A stretch of 64,000 nt of DNA from Afifella marina DSM 2698. Its GTDB lineage: Bacteria; Pseudomonadota; Alphaproteobacteria; Rhizobiales; Afifellaceae. Where the stretch lies: positions 62,001 to 126,000 of the forward strand of contig NZ_FMVW01000008.1 of assembly GCF_900102695.1 (NCBI RefSeq), read 5' to 3'. A model generated the notes under the pieces. That model did no database searches, was not told the DNA's origin, and saw nothing but the letters and a program-made list of their open reading frames with translations. The position numbers and the translations under genes are program-made. Below are positions 1 through 8,747 of this stretch, piece after piece (position 1 is the first letter of the stretch; every line of letters starts with the position of its first letter).

Positions 1-827
1 AGTATTTCGAGGCCCGGGGCACGACGCTCGCCGCCGGCAGCTTCTTCAATCAGGAGAGCGTGAGGCGGCTGGAGAAGGACGTCGTCATCGACGACAATAC
101 GCGGCAATCCCTCTTCGCTGACTTCGACGGCAGTCCTGTCGGCCAGGTCATCCTGGTCGGCAAGGTGCCCTGTCGCATCGTCGGGGTTGCAGGCGCTCAA
201 CAAAGCGGTTTCGGCGCCAGCAGCAACCTCAACCTCTATCTGCCTTATACGACGGTGCAGGCGCGTTTCCTGGGCGACCAGTCGCTCAGGAGCATCACAG
301 TGCGCGTCGCCGACGATACGTCCACCGATACCGCCGAACAGGCCGTGACGGAGCTCCTCACCCGGCGTCACGGATCGAAGGATTTCTTCATTCTCAATAC
401 GGACGACATCCGTCAGACGATCACCGCCACGACGGAGACCTTGACCGTCCTGATCGCCTCCATCGCCCTCATTTCGCTGATCGTGGGCGGCATCGGCGTC
501 ATGAACATCATGCTCGTTTCAGTGTCTGAGCGCATCAACGAGATCGGCGTACGTATGGCTGTCGGTGCCCGCCAGAGTGACATCCTGCAGCAATTCCTGA
601 TCGAGGGCGTGCTCGTCTGCCTGATCGGCGGCGTGCTCGGCATCGCCTTGGCGCTCGGCTTCGGCGCCCTTTTCGATGCGCTCGGATCGAGCTTCAAGCT
701 CATCTACTCGCCCGTCTCGATCGTCGCGGCGTTTCTCTGCTCAAGCCTCATCGGCATCGTCTTCGGCTATCTGCCGGCACGCAATGCCTCCAGGCTCGAT
801 CCGGTCGCCGCACTCGCCCGGGATTGA
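1..827 (+). CDS. MacB-type ABC transporter permease, C-terminal part
   Basis: Partial gene entering from the left edge; the frame is open from base 3 and stops at 825-827, giving about 274 visible residues. They hold the end of the periplasmic MacB_PCD domain followed by an FtsX-like permease domain. The stretch GGIGVMNIMLVSVSERINEI and the next residues (GVRMAVGARQ) are the classic MacB/FtsX signature after the second membrane helix, and two more hydrophobic helices follow. Proteins of this family couple a cytoplasmic ATPase to export of macrolides, peptides or lipoproteins across the envelope. The ATPase part or partner gene lies outside the window, so the substrate cannot be said. A GTG at base 60 is internal, not a real start. 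Confidence 0.85.
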   Translation, partial: YFEARGTTLAAGSFFNQESVRRLEKDVVIDDNTRQSLFADFDGSPVGQVILVGKVPCRIVGVAGAQQSGFGASSNLNLYLPYTTVQARFLGDQSLRSITVRVADDTSTDTAEQAVTELLTRRHGSKDFFILNTDDIRQTITATTETLTVLIASIALISLIVGGIGVMNIMLVSVSERINEIGVRMAVGARQSDILQQFLIEGVLVCLIGGVLGIALALGFGALFDALGSSFKLIYSPVSIVAAFLCSSLIGIVFGYLPARNASRLDPVAALARD

Positions 828-875
828 CGCCGACCACGGCAAACCGCGCCGGCGACAATCAGAAGCAAGATCCAA

Positions 876-1805
876 TTACGCCGCAAAGGCCGGGTCGAGG
901 ACCGTCCGCAGAACCTTCTTGTCCAAAGATTCGTAGCCGAAATAGTTGATGATGTCGTAGAGCTCGGCCCGGCTCTGCATGTCCTTCACCGTGCCGGCCG
1001 CGGTGCCCGTGGTCTTCAGTTCGGTGAAGAATTTCTCCATCGCATGCGCACAGATGCGCAGGCTCGAAACCGGCCAGATCGCCATCGCATAGCCCATCTC
1101 GGAAAACTCCCCGGCCGACGTCTGCGGCGTGCGGCCGAACTCCGTCATATTGGCAAGGAGCGGCACCTTGATGGCCGAAGCGAACTGGCGGAACTGTTCT
1201 TCGCCTTCGAGCGCCTCGGGGAAAATCGCATCGGCACCCGCCTCGATATAAAGGCGTGCACGCTCGATCGCGGCCTCGACGCCTTCGCTTGCGGCCGCGT
1301 CGGTGCGGGCAATGATCTTGAGGTCGCGCCGCGCGCGGGCGGCGGCGGCCACCTTCTGCGCCATATCCTCGGCGGAAACGAGCTGCTTGCCGTTCAGATG
1401 GCCGCATTTCTTCGGCATCACCTGGTCTTCGAGCTGGACGGCCGCCACACCCACATCCTCAAGCTCGCGAATGAGGCGCATGGCGTTCAAAGCCTCACCA
1501 TAGCCCGTGTCGCCGTCGACGATGAGGGGAAGCCTCGTCACGCGGATGATTGCACGCGCCCGCCCAACAAGCTCTTCCATGGTGAGGAGGCCGAGATCCG
1601 GCAGGCCGAGAGACGCTGTAAGGGCCGCGCCGGACAGATACAGCGCTTCGAAACCCGCCTTGCGTGCGACAAGCGCGGCCATCGGGTCATGGGCACCCGC
1701 AATCTGCAGGAATTCGCCGGAGGCCCATTTTTCGGCAAGCGATGCGCCAAGGCCGCGCGGAAGCGGCTCTTCCAACCATACGGGTTTGTTCGGTGTCTCG
1801 TTCAT
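876..1805 (-). CDS. prpB: 2-methylisocitrate lyase (PrpB family)
   Basis: 309-residue member of the isocitrate lyase/PEP mutase superfamily. It would cleave 2-methylisocitrate to pyruvate and succinate in the cytoplasm. The signature KKCGH is present, preceded by VDGDTGYG and EDQ (metal and substrate site) and followed by ARTDA and FPEAL. The C-terminal stretch with ELYDIINYFGYE matches PrpB closely, which favours true methylisocitrate lyase over the oxaloacetate decarboxylase or dimethylmalate lyase relatives. ATG at 1805 is chosen because AAGGAG lies five bases upstream; a GTG two codons earlier is less likely. It follows prpF on the same strand with a 33-base gap, so the two are probably co-transcribed. 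No prpC, prpD or acnD is present in the window. Confidence 0.85.
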   Translation of the reverse strand: MNETPNKPVWLEEPLPRGLGASLAEKWASGEFLQIAGAHDPMAALVARKAGFEALYLSGAALTASLGLPDLGLLTMEELVGRARAIIRVTRLPLIVDGDTGYGEALNAMRLIRELEDVGVAAVQLEDQVMPKKCGHLNGKQLVSAEDMAQKVAAAARARRDLKIIARTDAAASEGVEAAIERARLYIEAGADAIFPEALEGEEQFRQFASAIKVPLLANMTEFGRTPQTSAGEFSEMGYAMAIWPVSSLRICAHAMEKFFTELKTTGTAAGTVKDMQSRAELYDIINYFGYESLDKKVLRTVLDPAFAA

Positions 1806-1838
1806 GGGCACTCCTTGATTGTTGTCCGCTTGGGGAAT

Positions 1839-2993
1839 TCACGATGGGTTGGGGATGCAGACCGCGCCTTCCATGAGGCGGCGCTGAGTCCGAAGGACGT
1901 GTGCGGCTTCGATAACCGGGGCGCCGGCATTGTCGCCGTTCACTTTCACGCCGACGGTCACGATGCCGCTCGGCGTGCCGAGCCGAAGCCGGCTCACATC
2001 TGTCTCCGGCTCGAGCAGCGACCGCACGACGCTGCCCTCGACCGCGGCCGCACTCGCCAAAGCGAGCGAGCAGGTGATGGGAACGGCACGGTGCGGCTGA
2101 CCGGCGGAAATCATACGCACGAGAATGTCGAAGTCGCCGGGCGCGAGAGCGGAACCAGACAGATCGGCGAAGGCGGCCGGAGCGGCGACGAAGCCGATCT
2201 TCGGAATGGCGATGGTCTTTGCCGCCTCGTCGACATTTGACGCAATGCCCATGGCAACGGATGCCTGCCGGCGAAGATGCTCGATCTCCTCCAGCCCATC
2301 GCCCGCCGCATCGAGGGCGTCCGGCATGATCGTCGGGTCGATGCCGAGCGCCATCGCGGGAAGGAAACAAGTCGGGATCGCCGCATCGATGAGGCTCGCT
2401 TCGACCACACGGCCGTCGCGCTTGGTAAGTCGGGTGAGCGCCTTGCCCGCTGGCAGAAGGCCGTTGCCGCGCGTCCCGGCAGGATGCAGGAATTCCAGGC
2501 GCACCGGCGCCCCGCTCCCGGCCACGCCGGGCAAAACGGCATCGCCCTCGACCGCTGCCTCACCGCCGGCCATCCGGAAGACGGAGCGAATGATCTTGCC
2601 GGTGTTGGTGTTGTGAATTGAGACCGTCGCTTCGCCATCACGCGGCGCGGACACCATCTTCTCGTCGGCAGCAAAAGGGCCGACGGCGGAGCTCATATTG
2701 CCGCAATTGCCGCTGAAATCGACCTCATCGGTTTTCACCGAAACCTGGGCGAACGTGTAGTCGACATCCGCATCGGTGCGCGACGAAGGGCCGATGACGC
2801 AAATCTTGCTCAGGGAAGAAATGCCACCGCCGAGGCCATCGAGCTGCCTCCCGTTCGGATCGGGGCTGCCGAGCATCTTGCGAAAAAGCGACGGCCACAA
2901 TGCGCGGTCCTGAGGCAGATCCTGCTCCTTCAACATGATCGCCTTCGAGGTGCCGCCGCGCATGAATACCGCCGGAATGCGCTGCTGGGTCAT
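1839..2993 (-). CDS. prpF: PrpF-family aconitate/2-methylaconitate isomerase
   Basis: 384 residues, the normal PrpF length, with the N-terminal family signature PAVFMRGGTSKA and the motifs LDGLGGGISSLSK and FSGNCGNMSSAVGPFA. PrpF proteins have a diaminopimelate-epimerase-like fold and shift protons on unsaturated tricarboxylates (2-methylaconitate, aconitate, 4-oxalomesaconate). Next to prpB the natural role is to deliver the 2-methyl-cis-aconitate that becomes 2-methylisocitrate, but trans-aconitate isomerisation is equally possible. Its start codon overlaps the stop of the GntR regulator by four bases (ATGA), so regulator, prpF and prpB form one leftward operon. The exact substrate is inferred from context only. 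Confidence 0.85.
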   Translation of the reverse strand: MTQQRIPAVFMRGGTSKAIMLKEQDLPQDRALWPSLFRKMLGSPDPNGRQLDGLGGGISSLSKICVIGPSSRTDADVDYTFAQVSVKTDEVDFSGNCGNMSSAVGPFAADEKMVSAPRDGEATVSIHNTNTGKIIRSVFRMAGGEAAVEGDAVLPGVAGSGAPVRLEFLHPAGTRGNGLLPAGKALTRLTKRDGRVVEASLIDAAIPTCFLPAMALGIDPTIMPDALDAAGDGLEEIEHLRRQASVAMGIASNVDEAAKTIAIPKIGFVAAPAAFADLSGSALAPGDFDILVRMISAGQPHRAVPITCSLALASAAAVEGSVVRSLLEPETDVSRLRLGTPSGIVTVGVKVNGDNAGAPVIEAAHVLRTQRRLMEGAVCIPNPS

Positions 2994-3667
2994 CGTTCCT
3001 CCTCTTGAGAGAGTTCACCGGCAAGTGAGGTCCAGCTCGCGCGGATGTGTCGGCGCATCAAAAGTCCGGCGAGTTCGCCGTCGCCGGCCGCGATCGCTTC
3101 CTGGATTCGCTCGTGTTCGATCAGCGCCTCGCGGCCCCGACCCTGCACGCGGCCATGGCGGCGACGCAGAAGGGAAAGCTGCGGATAAAGCTCCGAATCG
3201 AGAAGCCGCAGGATGAGCGGATTTCCTGAAAGCCTTGCGATGACGATGTGAAAATCCGCATCGCCACCGCTTTGGAAGTAAGCGCCCACCGGATGGGCGG
3301 CGATCTCGCCTGCGTGCTGCTTCAAAAGCGCACCGAGATCCCGTGCCTCCTCCGGCGTCGCCCTGAGTGCCGCAAGCCTCGCGGCTTCAGCCTCCAGCGC
3401 TTCACGCAGCTCATAAAGGACACGGGCGTCAGCGAGAGAGAGTTCGCGCACGCGCGCGCCGACATTGGGAGTGAAACTGACGAGCCCGGCATCTGCCAGA
3501 AGCCGCAGCGCCTCGCGGACCGGCCCGCGGCTCACCTCGAAGCGACGCGCCAGAGCCACTTCGCCAAGGCGCTCTCCAGGAACCAGACGTCCGGCCAGGA
3601 TATCGGCCCGCAGGCGTTCGAGAATGGCGGCAGAGGAATCGCCGTGCCTGACTGAAATTGTCGACAA
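2990..3667 (-). CDS. GntR-family (FCD subfamily) transcriptional regulator
   Basis: Winged helix-turn-helix (about residues 10-75; GERLGEVALARRFEVSRGPV is the HTH) followed by an all-helical FCD ligand-binding domain with the ADFHIVIA and RRHIRAS metal/ligand residues. I favour the TTG start at 3667 (225 residues): it has GGGGGAGGAAGA directly upstream and removes an atypical tail, whereas the ATG at 3721 would add 18 residues (MNLSRHWAENAASVGGGR). The chosen start lies inside a perfect palindrome at 3657-3668 that fits a GntR operator, suggesting autorepression. It heads the prpF-prpB operon and is divergent from the first TTT operon, so it probably controls both in response to an organic acid. 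Confidence 0.85.
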   Translation of the reverse strand: MSTISVRHGDSSAAILERLRADILAGRLVPGERLGEVALARRFEVSRGPVREALRLLADAGLVSFTPNVGARVRELSLADARVLYELREALEAEAARLAALRATPEEARDLGALLKQHAGEIAAHPVGAYFQSGGDADFHIVIARLSGNPLILRLLDSELYPQLSLLRRRHGRVQGRGREALIEHERIQEAIAAGDGELAGLLMRRHIRASWTSLAGELSQEEER

Positions 3668-3668
3668 T
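3657..3668. promoter_or_regulatory. Candidate GntR operator ATTGTCGACAAT, with a related site at 3820-3830
   Basis: A perfect 12-base palindrome at the start of the GntR gene. Its core TTGTCGACAA fits the y-GT-(N)-AC-r pattern bound by FadR/VanR-type GntR proteins. A near copy, ATTGTTGACAT, lies at 3820-3830 in the region before the rightward tctC gene and overlaps a possible -35 box (TTGACA, 3824-3829). The pair would let one regulator control both divergent transcripts. Binding is inferred, not shown. Confidence 0.5.
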
Positions 3669-3882
3669 CTTCCTCCCCCAACACTAGCGGCGTTTTCTGC
3701 CCAATGACGAGACAGATTCAATTTACGGCCACAAACCTCTGTTTTGCCTCACTTAGAAGAATAGTTCGCCTCTGACAAGCGCCCCCTGTCGACCCGGACA
3801 GCACGGTCACCTTTCCCATATTGTTGACATTCTCGTCAGGCGGTGCAAATTCCGCGAAGACAACAAAAGCGGGAGGACGATT

Positions 3883-4875
3883 ATGAAACTCACCAGACGC
3901 TCCGCATTGGCCGGCCTCGTCGCCGGCATGACTTTGCTCGGAACATCGATCTCGGCACAGGCGCAGGACGACTGGCCGAACCAGCAGATCACCTTCGTGG
4001 TGGCGCTCGGACCGGGCGGCTCGGCCGACCGCACCGCACGCATGCTGGCGCAGAAGATGCAAGATGAACTCGGCGTGCCGATCCGCGTGGTCAACCAGAA
4101 GGGTGGTGGCGGCCATGTGGGCCACACCTACTTCCTCAACATGCCCGACGATGGCAGCTTCTTCCTGGCGACCTCGATCCACCCCTACATCAGCAACGCC
4201 ATCCTGCAGAAAGACGCCGACTACACGCTCGACGACTTCGCCTTCATCAACGGCCAGTGGACGGATATCGATCTCTTCGCGCTCAACAAGGATCTCCCCT
4301 ACAAGACGCTCGACGAGTTCGCCGCCGCCATCAAGGAAGAGCCGGGCAAGCATTCGATCAGCGTCGTTCCCGGTTCCACGGGCTACATCAACGCGCTCCT
4401 GATGCTCGAAGGCTACGGCCTGTCGGAGGATGACGTGAACATCGTCACCTACGAATCGGGTTCAGCAGCCCGGACCGCCGCAGCCGGCGGGCAGGTCGAC
4501 ATGACGGTGCTCGGCGCCGACGGTTCGCTGTCGATCGCGGAATATATCCGCCCCCTCGCCGTTGCCTCCGAGAAGCGCCTGCCGGATTGGGACGCGCCGA
4601 CCTTGAACGAAGCGCTCTCGGACGAAGGCGTGACCGTGCCGCCGCTCGTCGGCTCGATGCGCGGCCTCGCGGCCCATGCGACCTTCAAGGAAAAATACCC
4701 GGAGCGCTTTCAGCGCATGACGGATGCCTACGAGGCGGCTCTTGAAGACCCGGAATTCGTCGAAAGCCTCAAGAAGCAGGGCATCGGCGCGGAATGGCTC
4801 GGCCCGGAAAAGACCACCGAGATCATCAAGTCCAACTTCGAGATCCTGAAGCGTTTTAACGACGTAGCGGGCTAA
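3883..4875 (+). CDS. tctC: Tripartite tricarboxylate transporter substrate-binding protein (first copy)
   Basis: 330 residues with an N-terminal signal sequence (basic start, hydrophobic core, cut near AQAQ-DD around residue 28) and the Bug/TctC family fold: PNQQITFVVALGPGGSADRT at the ligand loop, and VNQKGGGGHVGH, the usual second loop. It is a periplasmic binding protein that captures carboxylates for the TctA/TctB membrane pair. GGGAGGA sits seven bases before the ATG. It heads a tctC-tctB-tctA-abrB operon divergent from the GntR-prpF-prpB operon, so its ligand may be a (methyl-)tricarboxylate; that is inference from neighbours. A hairpin follows the stop codon. Confidence 0.9.
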   Translation: MKLTRRSALAGLVAGMTLLGTSISAQAQDDWPNQQITFVVALGPGGSADRTARMLAQKMQDELGVPIRVVNQKGGGGHVGHTYFLNMPDDGSFFLATSIHPYISNAILQKDADYTLDDFAFINGQWTDIDLFALNKDLPYKTLDEFAAAIKEEPGKHSISVVPGSTGYINALLMLEGYGLSEDDVNIVTYESGSAARTAAAGGQVDMTVLGADGSLSIAEYIRPLAVASEKRLPDWDAPTLNEALSDEGVTVPPLVGSMRGLAAHATFKEKYPERFQRMTDAYEAALEDPEFVESLKKQGIGAEWLGPEKTTEIIKSNFEILKRFNDVAG

Positions 4876-4885
4876 CCTCCCGCCT

Positions 4886-4907
4886 GGAGAGGGCTTTTGC
4901 CCTCTCC
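4886..4907 (+). promoter_or_regulatory. GC-rich hairpin between tctC and tctB
   Basis: Perfect 9-bp stem (GGAGAGGGC at 4886-4894, GCCCTCTCC at 4899-4907) with a TTTT loop, ten bases after the tctC stop. No run of T follows, so it is not a standard intrinsic terminator. It resembles the hairpins that protect binding-protein mRNA from 3' decay, so that the binding protein is made in excess over the membrane subunits. Equivalent hairpins occur at 11920-11948 and 17099-17135. Confidence 0.6.
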
Positions 4908-4951
4908 CCCACCCTTCCGGCAAAAATCTTTCCCGAGGTCTGTCGCAGATC

Positions 4952-5404
4952 ATGCCGCTGCGTATCGCGCCCACTCATCTCGTCTTTCTGGTCCTCGGAT
5001 CGATCACCGCGATCTATCTCAACTGGAGCGCCATTTCCGCATCGACGAGGCTTTACAATCTCATCGTCGTGGTGCCCGTCGGGATCGCTCTCCTGGTGCT
5101 TGCCGCACTCATTCTCGGCAAGAGCCTGCTGCGGCCCCACGATCCGGAAAGACTGGAAAAGACACCGCTCCGCGAGACCCTCGGAGATGTCGTACTGCTT
5201 GCCTGTTTCGGTGTCTTCTGCGTGGCGCTGACCAAGGTCGGCTTCGATCTCGCCACGTTCTTCTTCGTGTGGATCGGGGTGCATCTCAGCGGTGAAAAGC
5301 GCCTGTGGGCGCCCCCGCTCTATGCGGCCGTCTTCACAGCGCTCCTGGTGGAAAGCTTCGGCTCGCTCTTCCCCTTCCCCATGCCTCTGGCGGTCCTTTC
5401 ATGA
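4952..5404 (+). CDS. tctB: Tripartite tricarboxylate transporter small membrane subunit (first copy)
   Basis: 150 residues with four hydrophobic segments separated by a short charged loop (LRPHDPERLEKTPLRET), the layout of the TctB family. The small subunit pairs with TctA in the inner membrane; its exact role is poorly understood. The stop overlaps the tctA start by four bases (ATGA), implying translational coupling. No strong ribosome site is seen close to the ATG; a GAGG lies about 15 bases upstream, so expression may be lower than that of tctC. Confidence 0.85.
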   Translation: MPLRIAPTHLVFLVLGSITAIYLNWSAISASTRLYNLIVVVPVGIALLVLAALILGKSLLRPHDPERLEKTPLRETLGDVVLLACFGVFCVALTKVGFDLATFFFVWIGVHLSGEKRLWAPPLYAAVFTALLVESFGSLFPFPMPLAVLS

Positions 5405-6930
5405 TCGACGGCCTCGCACTTTCCCAGTCGCTCGACCTCCTTTTCAGCGGTTACGGCCCCTGGCTCTATGTGTTGCCAGGCCTTCTCATCGGCCTTGTCT
5501 TCGGCGCCATCCCCGGCCTGCAGATCTCCATGGCGATGGCCGTGTTCCTGCCCCTCACCTGGAACATGGATTTCCTCCAGGCGATGCTGTTCCTGACGTC
5601 GATCTTCACCGGCGGCGCCTATGGTGGCGGCGTCACCGCGATCTTGATGAACATCCCCGGTTCATCGTCGAGTGTCGCGACCGCCTTCGACGGCTATCCG
5701 ATGGCGCGGCAGGGCCGGCATAACGAAGCGCTGGGTCTCGGTCTGGGCGCCTCCGTCGTCGGCGCTTTTGTGGGCTATGTCCTGCTGTTTCTCCTGATCG
5801 AGCCGCTGACCGTCGTTGTGTTGAAGCTCGGTCCGCTTGAAATGGTGATGGTGGTGTTCTGGGGTCTCACCCTCATCGCCACGCTCAACGACAGCACCAT
5901 GGCGAAGGGCCTTTATGCGGGCCTTCTCGGTCTGCTTCTGAGCCAGATCGGCATGTCGACGACCGGCACGATGCGCACGACCATCGGCAATCCCTACCTC
6001 ATCGACGGCATCCCGGTCGTCCCGGCGATGATCGGTATGTTCGCCGCCTCCGAGCTTCTCCGGCTGCGCGGCAATTCCTACCTCGTCGACGCCAAGGGCC
6101 TGCGCACGATTTCGCTCTCGGCGCTCCTCAAAGGCTTCCTCAAGACGTTTCGCTATCCGAAGACCTTGATCCGCGGCAGCCTGATCGGCGCCCTGATCGG
6201 GGCGGTGCCGGGCGTCGGCTCTTCGGTCGCAAACCTCGTCGCCTATGGCGAAGTGCGGCGCAGCTCCGATCATCCGGAAAAATTCGGCAAGGGCGAGCCT
6301 GAGGGCGTCGTCGCGGCCGAATCATCGAACTCATCCTCCGAAGGCGGATCGATGACGGCGCTTCTGGCGCTTGGCGTGCCGGGCGGTGCTGCAACGGCCG
6401 TCCTTCTTGCGGCCTTCTCCTTCCACAATCTCGTGGGCGGCCCGTCCTTCATCCGCGACAACCGGGACGTCGTCTACTCCATCATCATCGGCAATATGGG
6501 CCAGGTAATCCTGCTTGCGATCGTCGGCATCCTGTCGCTGCGCGTGCTCGGAATGGTGGTGCGCGTGCCGCTCAGCTATCTCGTGCCCTCCGTTCTCGCC
6601 TTGTGCGCCTGGGGCGGGTTCGGTATCACCGGCACCGTCGCCGGTCCCGTGACGGTCGCCGTCTTTGCCGGGCTCGGCTGGATGATGCGCCGGCATTCCT
6701 ATCCCGTCGCAGCGACGGTCATCGGCCTGCTCCTTGGCCGCATGACAGAGGGTGAGATGGTGCGTACATTGCAGATCTCGGGCGGCAACCCGCTCGCCTA
6801 TCTCGCCGAGCGGCCGATCGCGATCTTGTTCCTCATCCTGCTTCTGCTTTCCGCGGTGGTGCTACCCCTGTGGCGCCGTCATCGCGAAAATCGGCAAAGC
6901 GCGGAGGAAGCGACCGCAGGCTCGTCTTGA
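5401..6930 (+). CDS. tctA: Tripartite tricarboxylate transporter large membrane subunit (first copy)
   Basis: 509 residues, close to the usual 500-residue TctA. Family signatures are visible: PGLLIGLVFGAIPGLQISMA near the N-terminus, TGGAYGGGVTAILMNIPG, and the second-half repeat GALIGAVPGVGSSVANLVAY and LALGVPGGAATAVLL. About 10-12 membrane helices. It forms the transport channel with TctB for ligand delivered by TctC, probably driven by the ion gradient. ATG at 5401 is chosen because it overlaps the tctB stop; an in-frame start 32 codons earlier would lie wholly inside tctB. Confidence 0.9.
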   Translation: MIDGLALSQSLDLLFSGYGPWLYVLPGLLIGLVFGAIPGLQISMAMAVFLPLTWNMDFLQAMLFLTSIFTGGAYGGGVTAILMNIPGSSSSVATAFDGYPMARQGRHNEALGLGLGASVVGAFVGYVLLFLLIEPLTVVVLKLGPLEMVMVVFWGLTLIATLNDSTMAKGLYAGLLGLLLSQIGMSTTGTMRTTIGNPYLIDGIPVVPAMIGMFAASELLRLRGNSYLVDAKGLRTISLSALLKGFLKTFRYPKTLIRGSLIGALIGAVPGVGSSVANLVAYGEVRRSSDHPEKFGKGEPEGVVAAESSNSSSEGGSMTALLALGVPGGAATAVLLAAFSFHNLVGGPSFIRDNRDVVYSIIIGNMGQVILLAIVGILSLRVLGMVVRVPLSYLVPSVLALCAWGGFGITGTVAGPVTVAVFAGLGWMMRRHSYPVAATVIGLLLGRMTEGEMVRTLQISGGNPLAYLAERPIAILFLILLLLSAVVLPLWRRHRENRQSAEEATAGSS

Positions 6931-8000
6931 GCCAGAAGATATCCGGCCGAGCATCAACCCTTCTCATCGGTCTTGCCACACTCGCCGCCGGCCTCACCGG
7001 CGGCCTCACCTTCACGGCGCTGTCGATCCCACTGCCATGGGTGCTCGGGAGTTTTTCGGCAACCGGTCTCCTGTCGCTTTTCGGCGTCCGGCTCGCCCTG
7101 CCGGGTTCCTGGCGTGGCTACGCCATGGTCATCGTGGGCACGATGCTGGGCGCCGGCTTCGATCCAGAAACGGTGAAGGCGATCCCCGGCTGGTGGCCGA
7201 GCCTCGTGATCATGATCTTGTTGTCGATCGCGTTCTTCTTCTTCGCCTTTCTGGTTCTGCGGACATGGGCGAAGATGACGCCCGCAACCGCCTTTCTGGC
7301 GGCCATGCCGGGCGGTCTGTCGGTCGTCAGCGTCATTGCCGAAACCTATGGAGCGGATCCCCGCCGGGTCGTGCTCTGCCACTCCGCCAGGCTCGTCGCC
7401 CTTCTGGTGACGATGCCGATCCTCATCCACCTTCTCGGCGATTACGATCTCGCCGGAGCCTCACGCCCGGGCAGCCTGCCACCAATCGACGGGCCGCCCC
7501 TCGATCTTCTGCTGCTTCTCGGCTGTGCGATCGCCGGCTATTTCCTCGGACGGGTGATGAAAGTGCCTTCGGGCCTCCTGCTCATCCCGCTCATCCTGTC
7601 TGCGTTCGTCCACAGCCTCGGCGTCGTCGAGGCGCATGTGCCGGTGCAGATCTCGATCGTCGCCCAGATCATTATCGGCGCGAATGTCGGCGTCCGCTTC
7701 GTCGGCTATCGGCTTCGAGACATTTTGAGCGACGGCTGGATGTCGGCGATCATCGGCCTGGTGCTGTCCTTCAGCACCTTCCTCGCCGCACTTGCCGCCT
7801 CGGAAGTCACCGGGATCGATGCGGCGCCGCTGCTTCTCTCGTTCCTACCGGGCGGAGCCCCGGAGATGGGGGTGGTCGCGGTCGCCCTTCACATCGCGCC
7901 GGCGATGGTGGCCTGTCATCATCTCGTCCGTGTCGCAATCATGGTGGCGCTGATCCCGCTCGGTCTCAAACACCTCGCAAAACCCGGCAAGTCTGACTGA
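6927..8000 (+). CDS. AbrB-family (PF05145-type) membrane protein
   Basis: Integral membrane protein of about 357 residues with roughly ten hydrophobic segments and an internal duplication: PWVLGSFSATGLLSLFGV and the later PSGLLLIPLILSAFVHSLGV; MPGGLSVVSVIAETYGADPR and the later LPGGAPEMGVVAVALH. This is the family annotated as AbrB or putative ammonia monooxygenase; its function is unknown, although it is often beside TTT transporters. The start is uncertain: a TTG at 6927 overlaps the tctA stop (TTGA) and fits coupled translation, while a GTG at 6870 would overlap tctA by about 60 bases. It is not related to the small AbrB DNA-binding proteins. Confidence 0.75.
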   Translation: MSQKISGRASTLLIGLATLAAGLTGGLTFTALSIPLPWVLGSFSATGLLSLFGVRLALPGSWRGYAMVIVGTMLGAGFDPETVKAIPGWWPSLVIMILLSIAFFFFAFLVLRTWAKMTPATAFLAAMPGGLSVVSVIAETYGADPRRVVLCHSARLVALLVTMPILIHLLGDYDLAGASRPGSLPPIDGPPLDLLLLLGCAIAGYFLGRVMKVPSGLLLIPLILSAFVHSLGVVEAHVPVQISIVAQIIIGANVGVRFVGYRLRDILSDGWMSAIIGLVLSFSTFLAALAASEVTGIDAAPLLLSFLPGGAPEMGVVAVALHIAPAMVACHHLVRVAIMVALIPLGLKHLAKPGKSD

Positions 8001-8005
8001 GGCGC

Positions 8006-8734
8006 TCAGGAGGCCGTCTTCTGGCGGCCGATCCGTTCCGCACTTTCCTTCAAGGCCACCAGCACCGTCTCGCGGCGCGCGTCATCAAAGCGCGTGATCA
8101 ACCCGGAGATGGCGAGCGCGCCGCGCAAATTGCCGTCGGGACTGAAGACCGGGACGGCAATTGCAGCGATATCGGAATCGCGTTCGCCCAAAGAGATCGC
8201 ATGCCCCACCCGGCGGATCTCTCTGTAGCGCGGATCCTCCTCGGTCCAGGCAAGAAGAAGATGGGACGCCGCCCCCGCCGTCAACGGCATGCGTGCGCCC
8301 TCCACGATGTGATGGCGGATCGCCCGGTCCGGCTCATGACGGTAGAGGCAGACACGGCTATCGCCATCGCGGACATAGAAGGATGCCGTCTCACCGATCG
8401 TCTCGGCCAGGCGGCGCAGCTCCGGGCGGATGAGGTCTGCGGCGGTGAAATTCTGCCGGTAGCGTGCCCCAAGCCGCCACACCGTCGCGCCGAGCCGATA
8501 GCGACCATCAGGCTGGCGCACGATGTAGCCGTAACGCTCCAGCGACACGCAGAGCCGCAGGATCGTGCTCTTGTAGAAGCCCGTGCGGCGGGCGAGCTCC
8601 GCCAATGTGAGCGTCAACTCTCCCTCATCGAAGCAGGCCAGGATGCGGAAGGCGCGCTCGACCGCCTCCACGCCACGCTGGCCTGCATCGTCAGAAACAC
8701 CGTTTTCAGCCGCCACCGCGATTGTCTTCCCCAC
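8006..8734 (-). CDS. IclR-family transcriptional regulator
   Basis: 242 residues: N-terminal winged helix-turn-helix (VERAFRILACFDEGELTLTL followed by AELARRTGFYKSTILRLCVS, about residues 24-75) and a C-terminal IclR effector domain (LRRLAETIGETASFYVRDGD, then RAIRHHIVEGARMPLTAGAA). It begins with GTG at 8734 with only a weak upstream ribosome site. It is divergent from the CoA-transferase/citryl-CoA-lyase/TTT operon, the typical arrangement for an IclR protein controlling an aromatic or organic-acid catabolic operon. The intergenic region holds nested GTTCT/AGAAC inverted repeats that are a good operator candidate. The effector is unknown; an acid carried by the second TTT system is likely. 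Confidence 0.85.
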   Translation of the reverse strand: MGKTIAVAAENGVSDDAGQRGVEAVERAFRILACFDEGELTLTLAELARRTGFYKSTILRLCVSLERYGYIVRQPDGRYRLGATVWRLGARYRQNFTAADLIRPELRRLAETIGETASFYVRDGDSRVCLYRHEPDRAIRHHIVEGARMPLTAGAASHLLLAWTEEDPRYREIRRVGHAISLGERDSDIAAIAVPVFSPDGNLRGALAISGLITRFDDARRETVLVALKESAERIGRQKTAS

Positions 8735-8747
8735 TTGCCGCTATACA

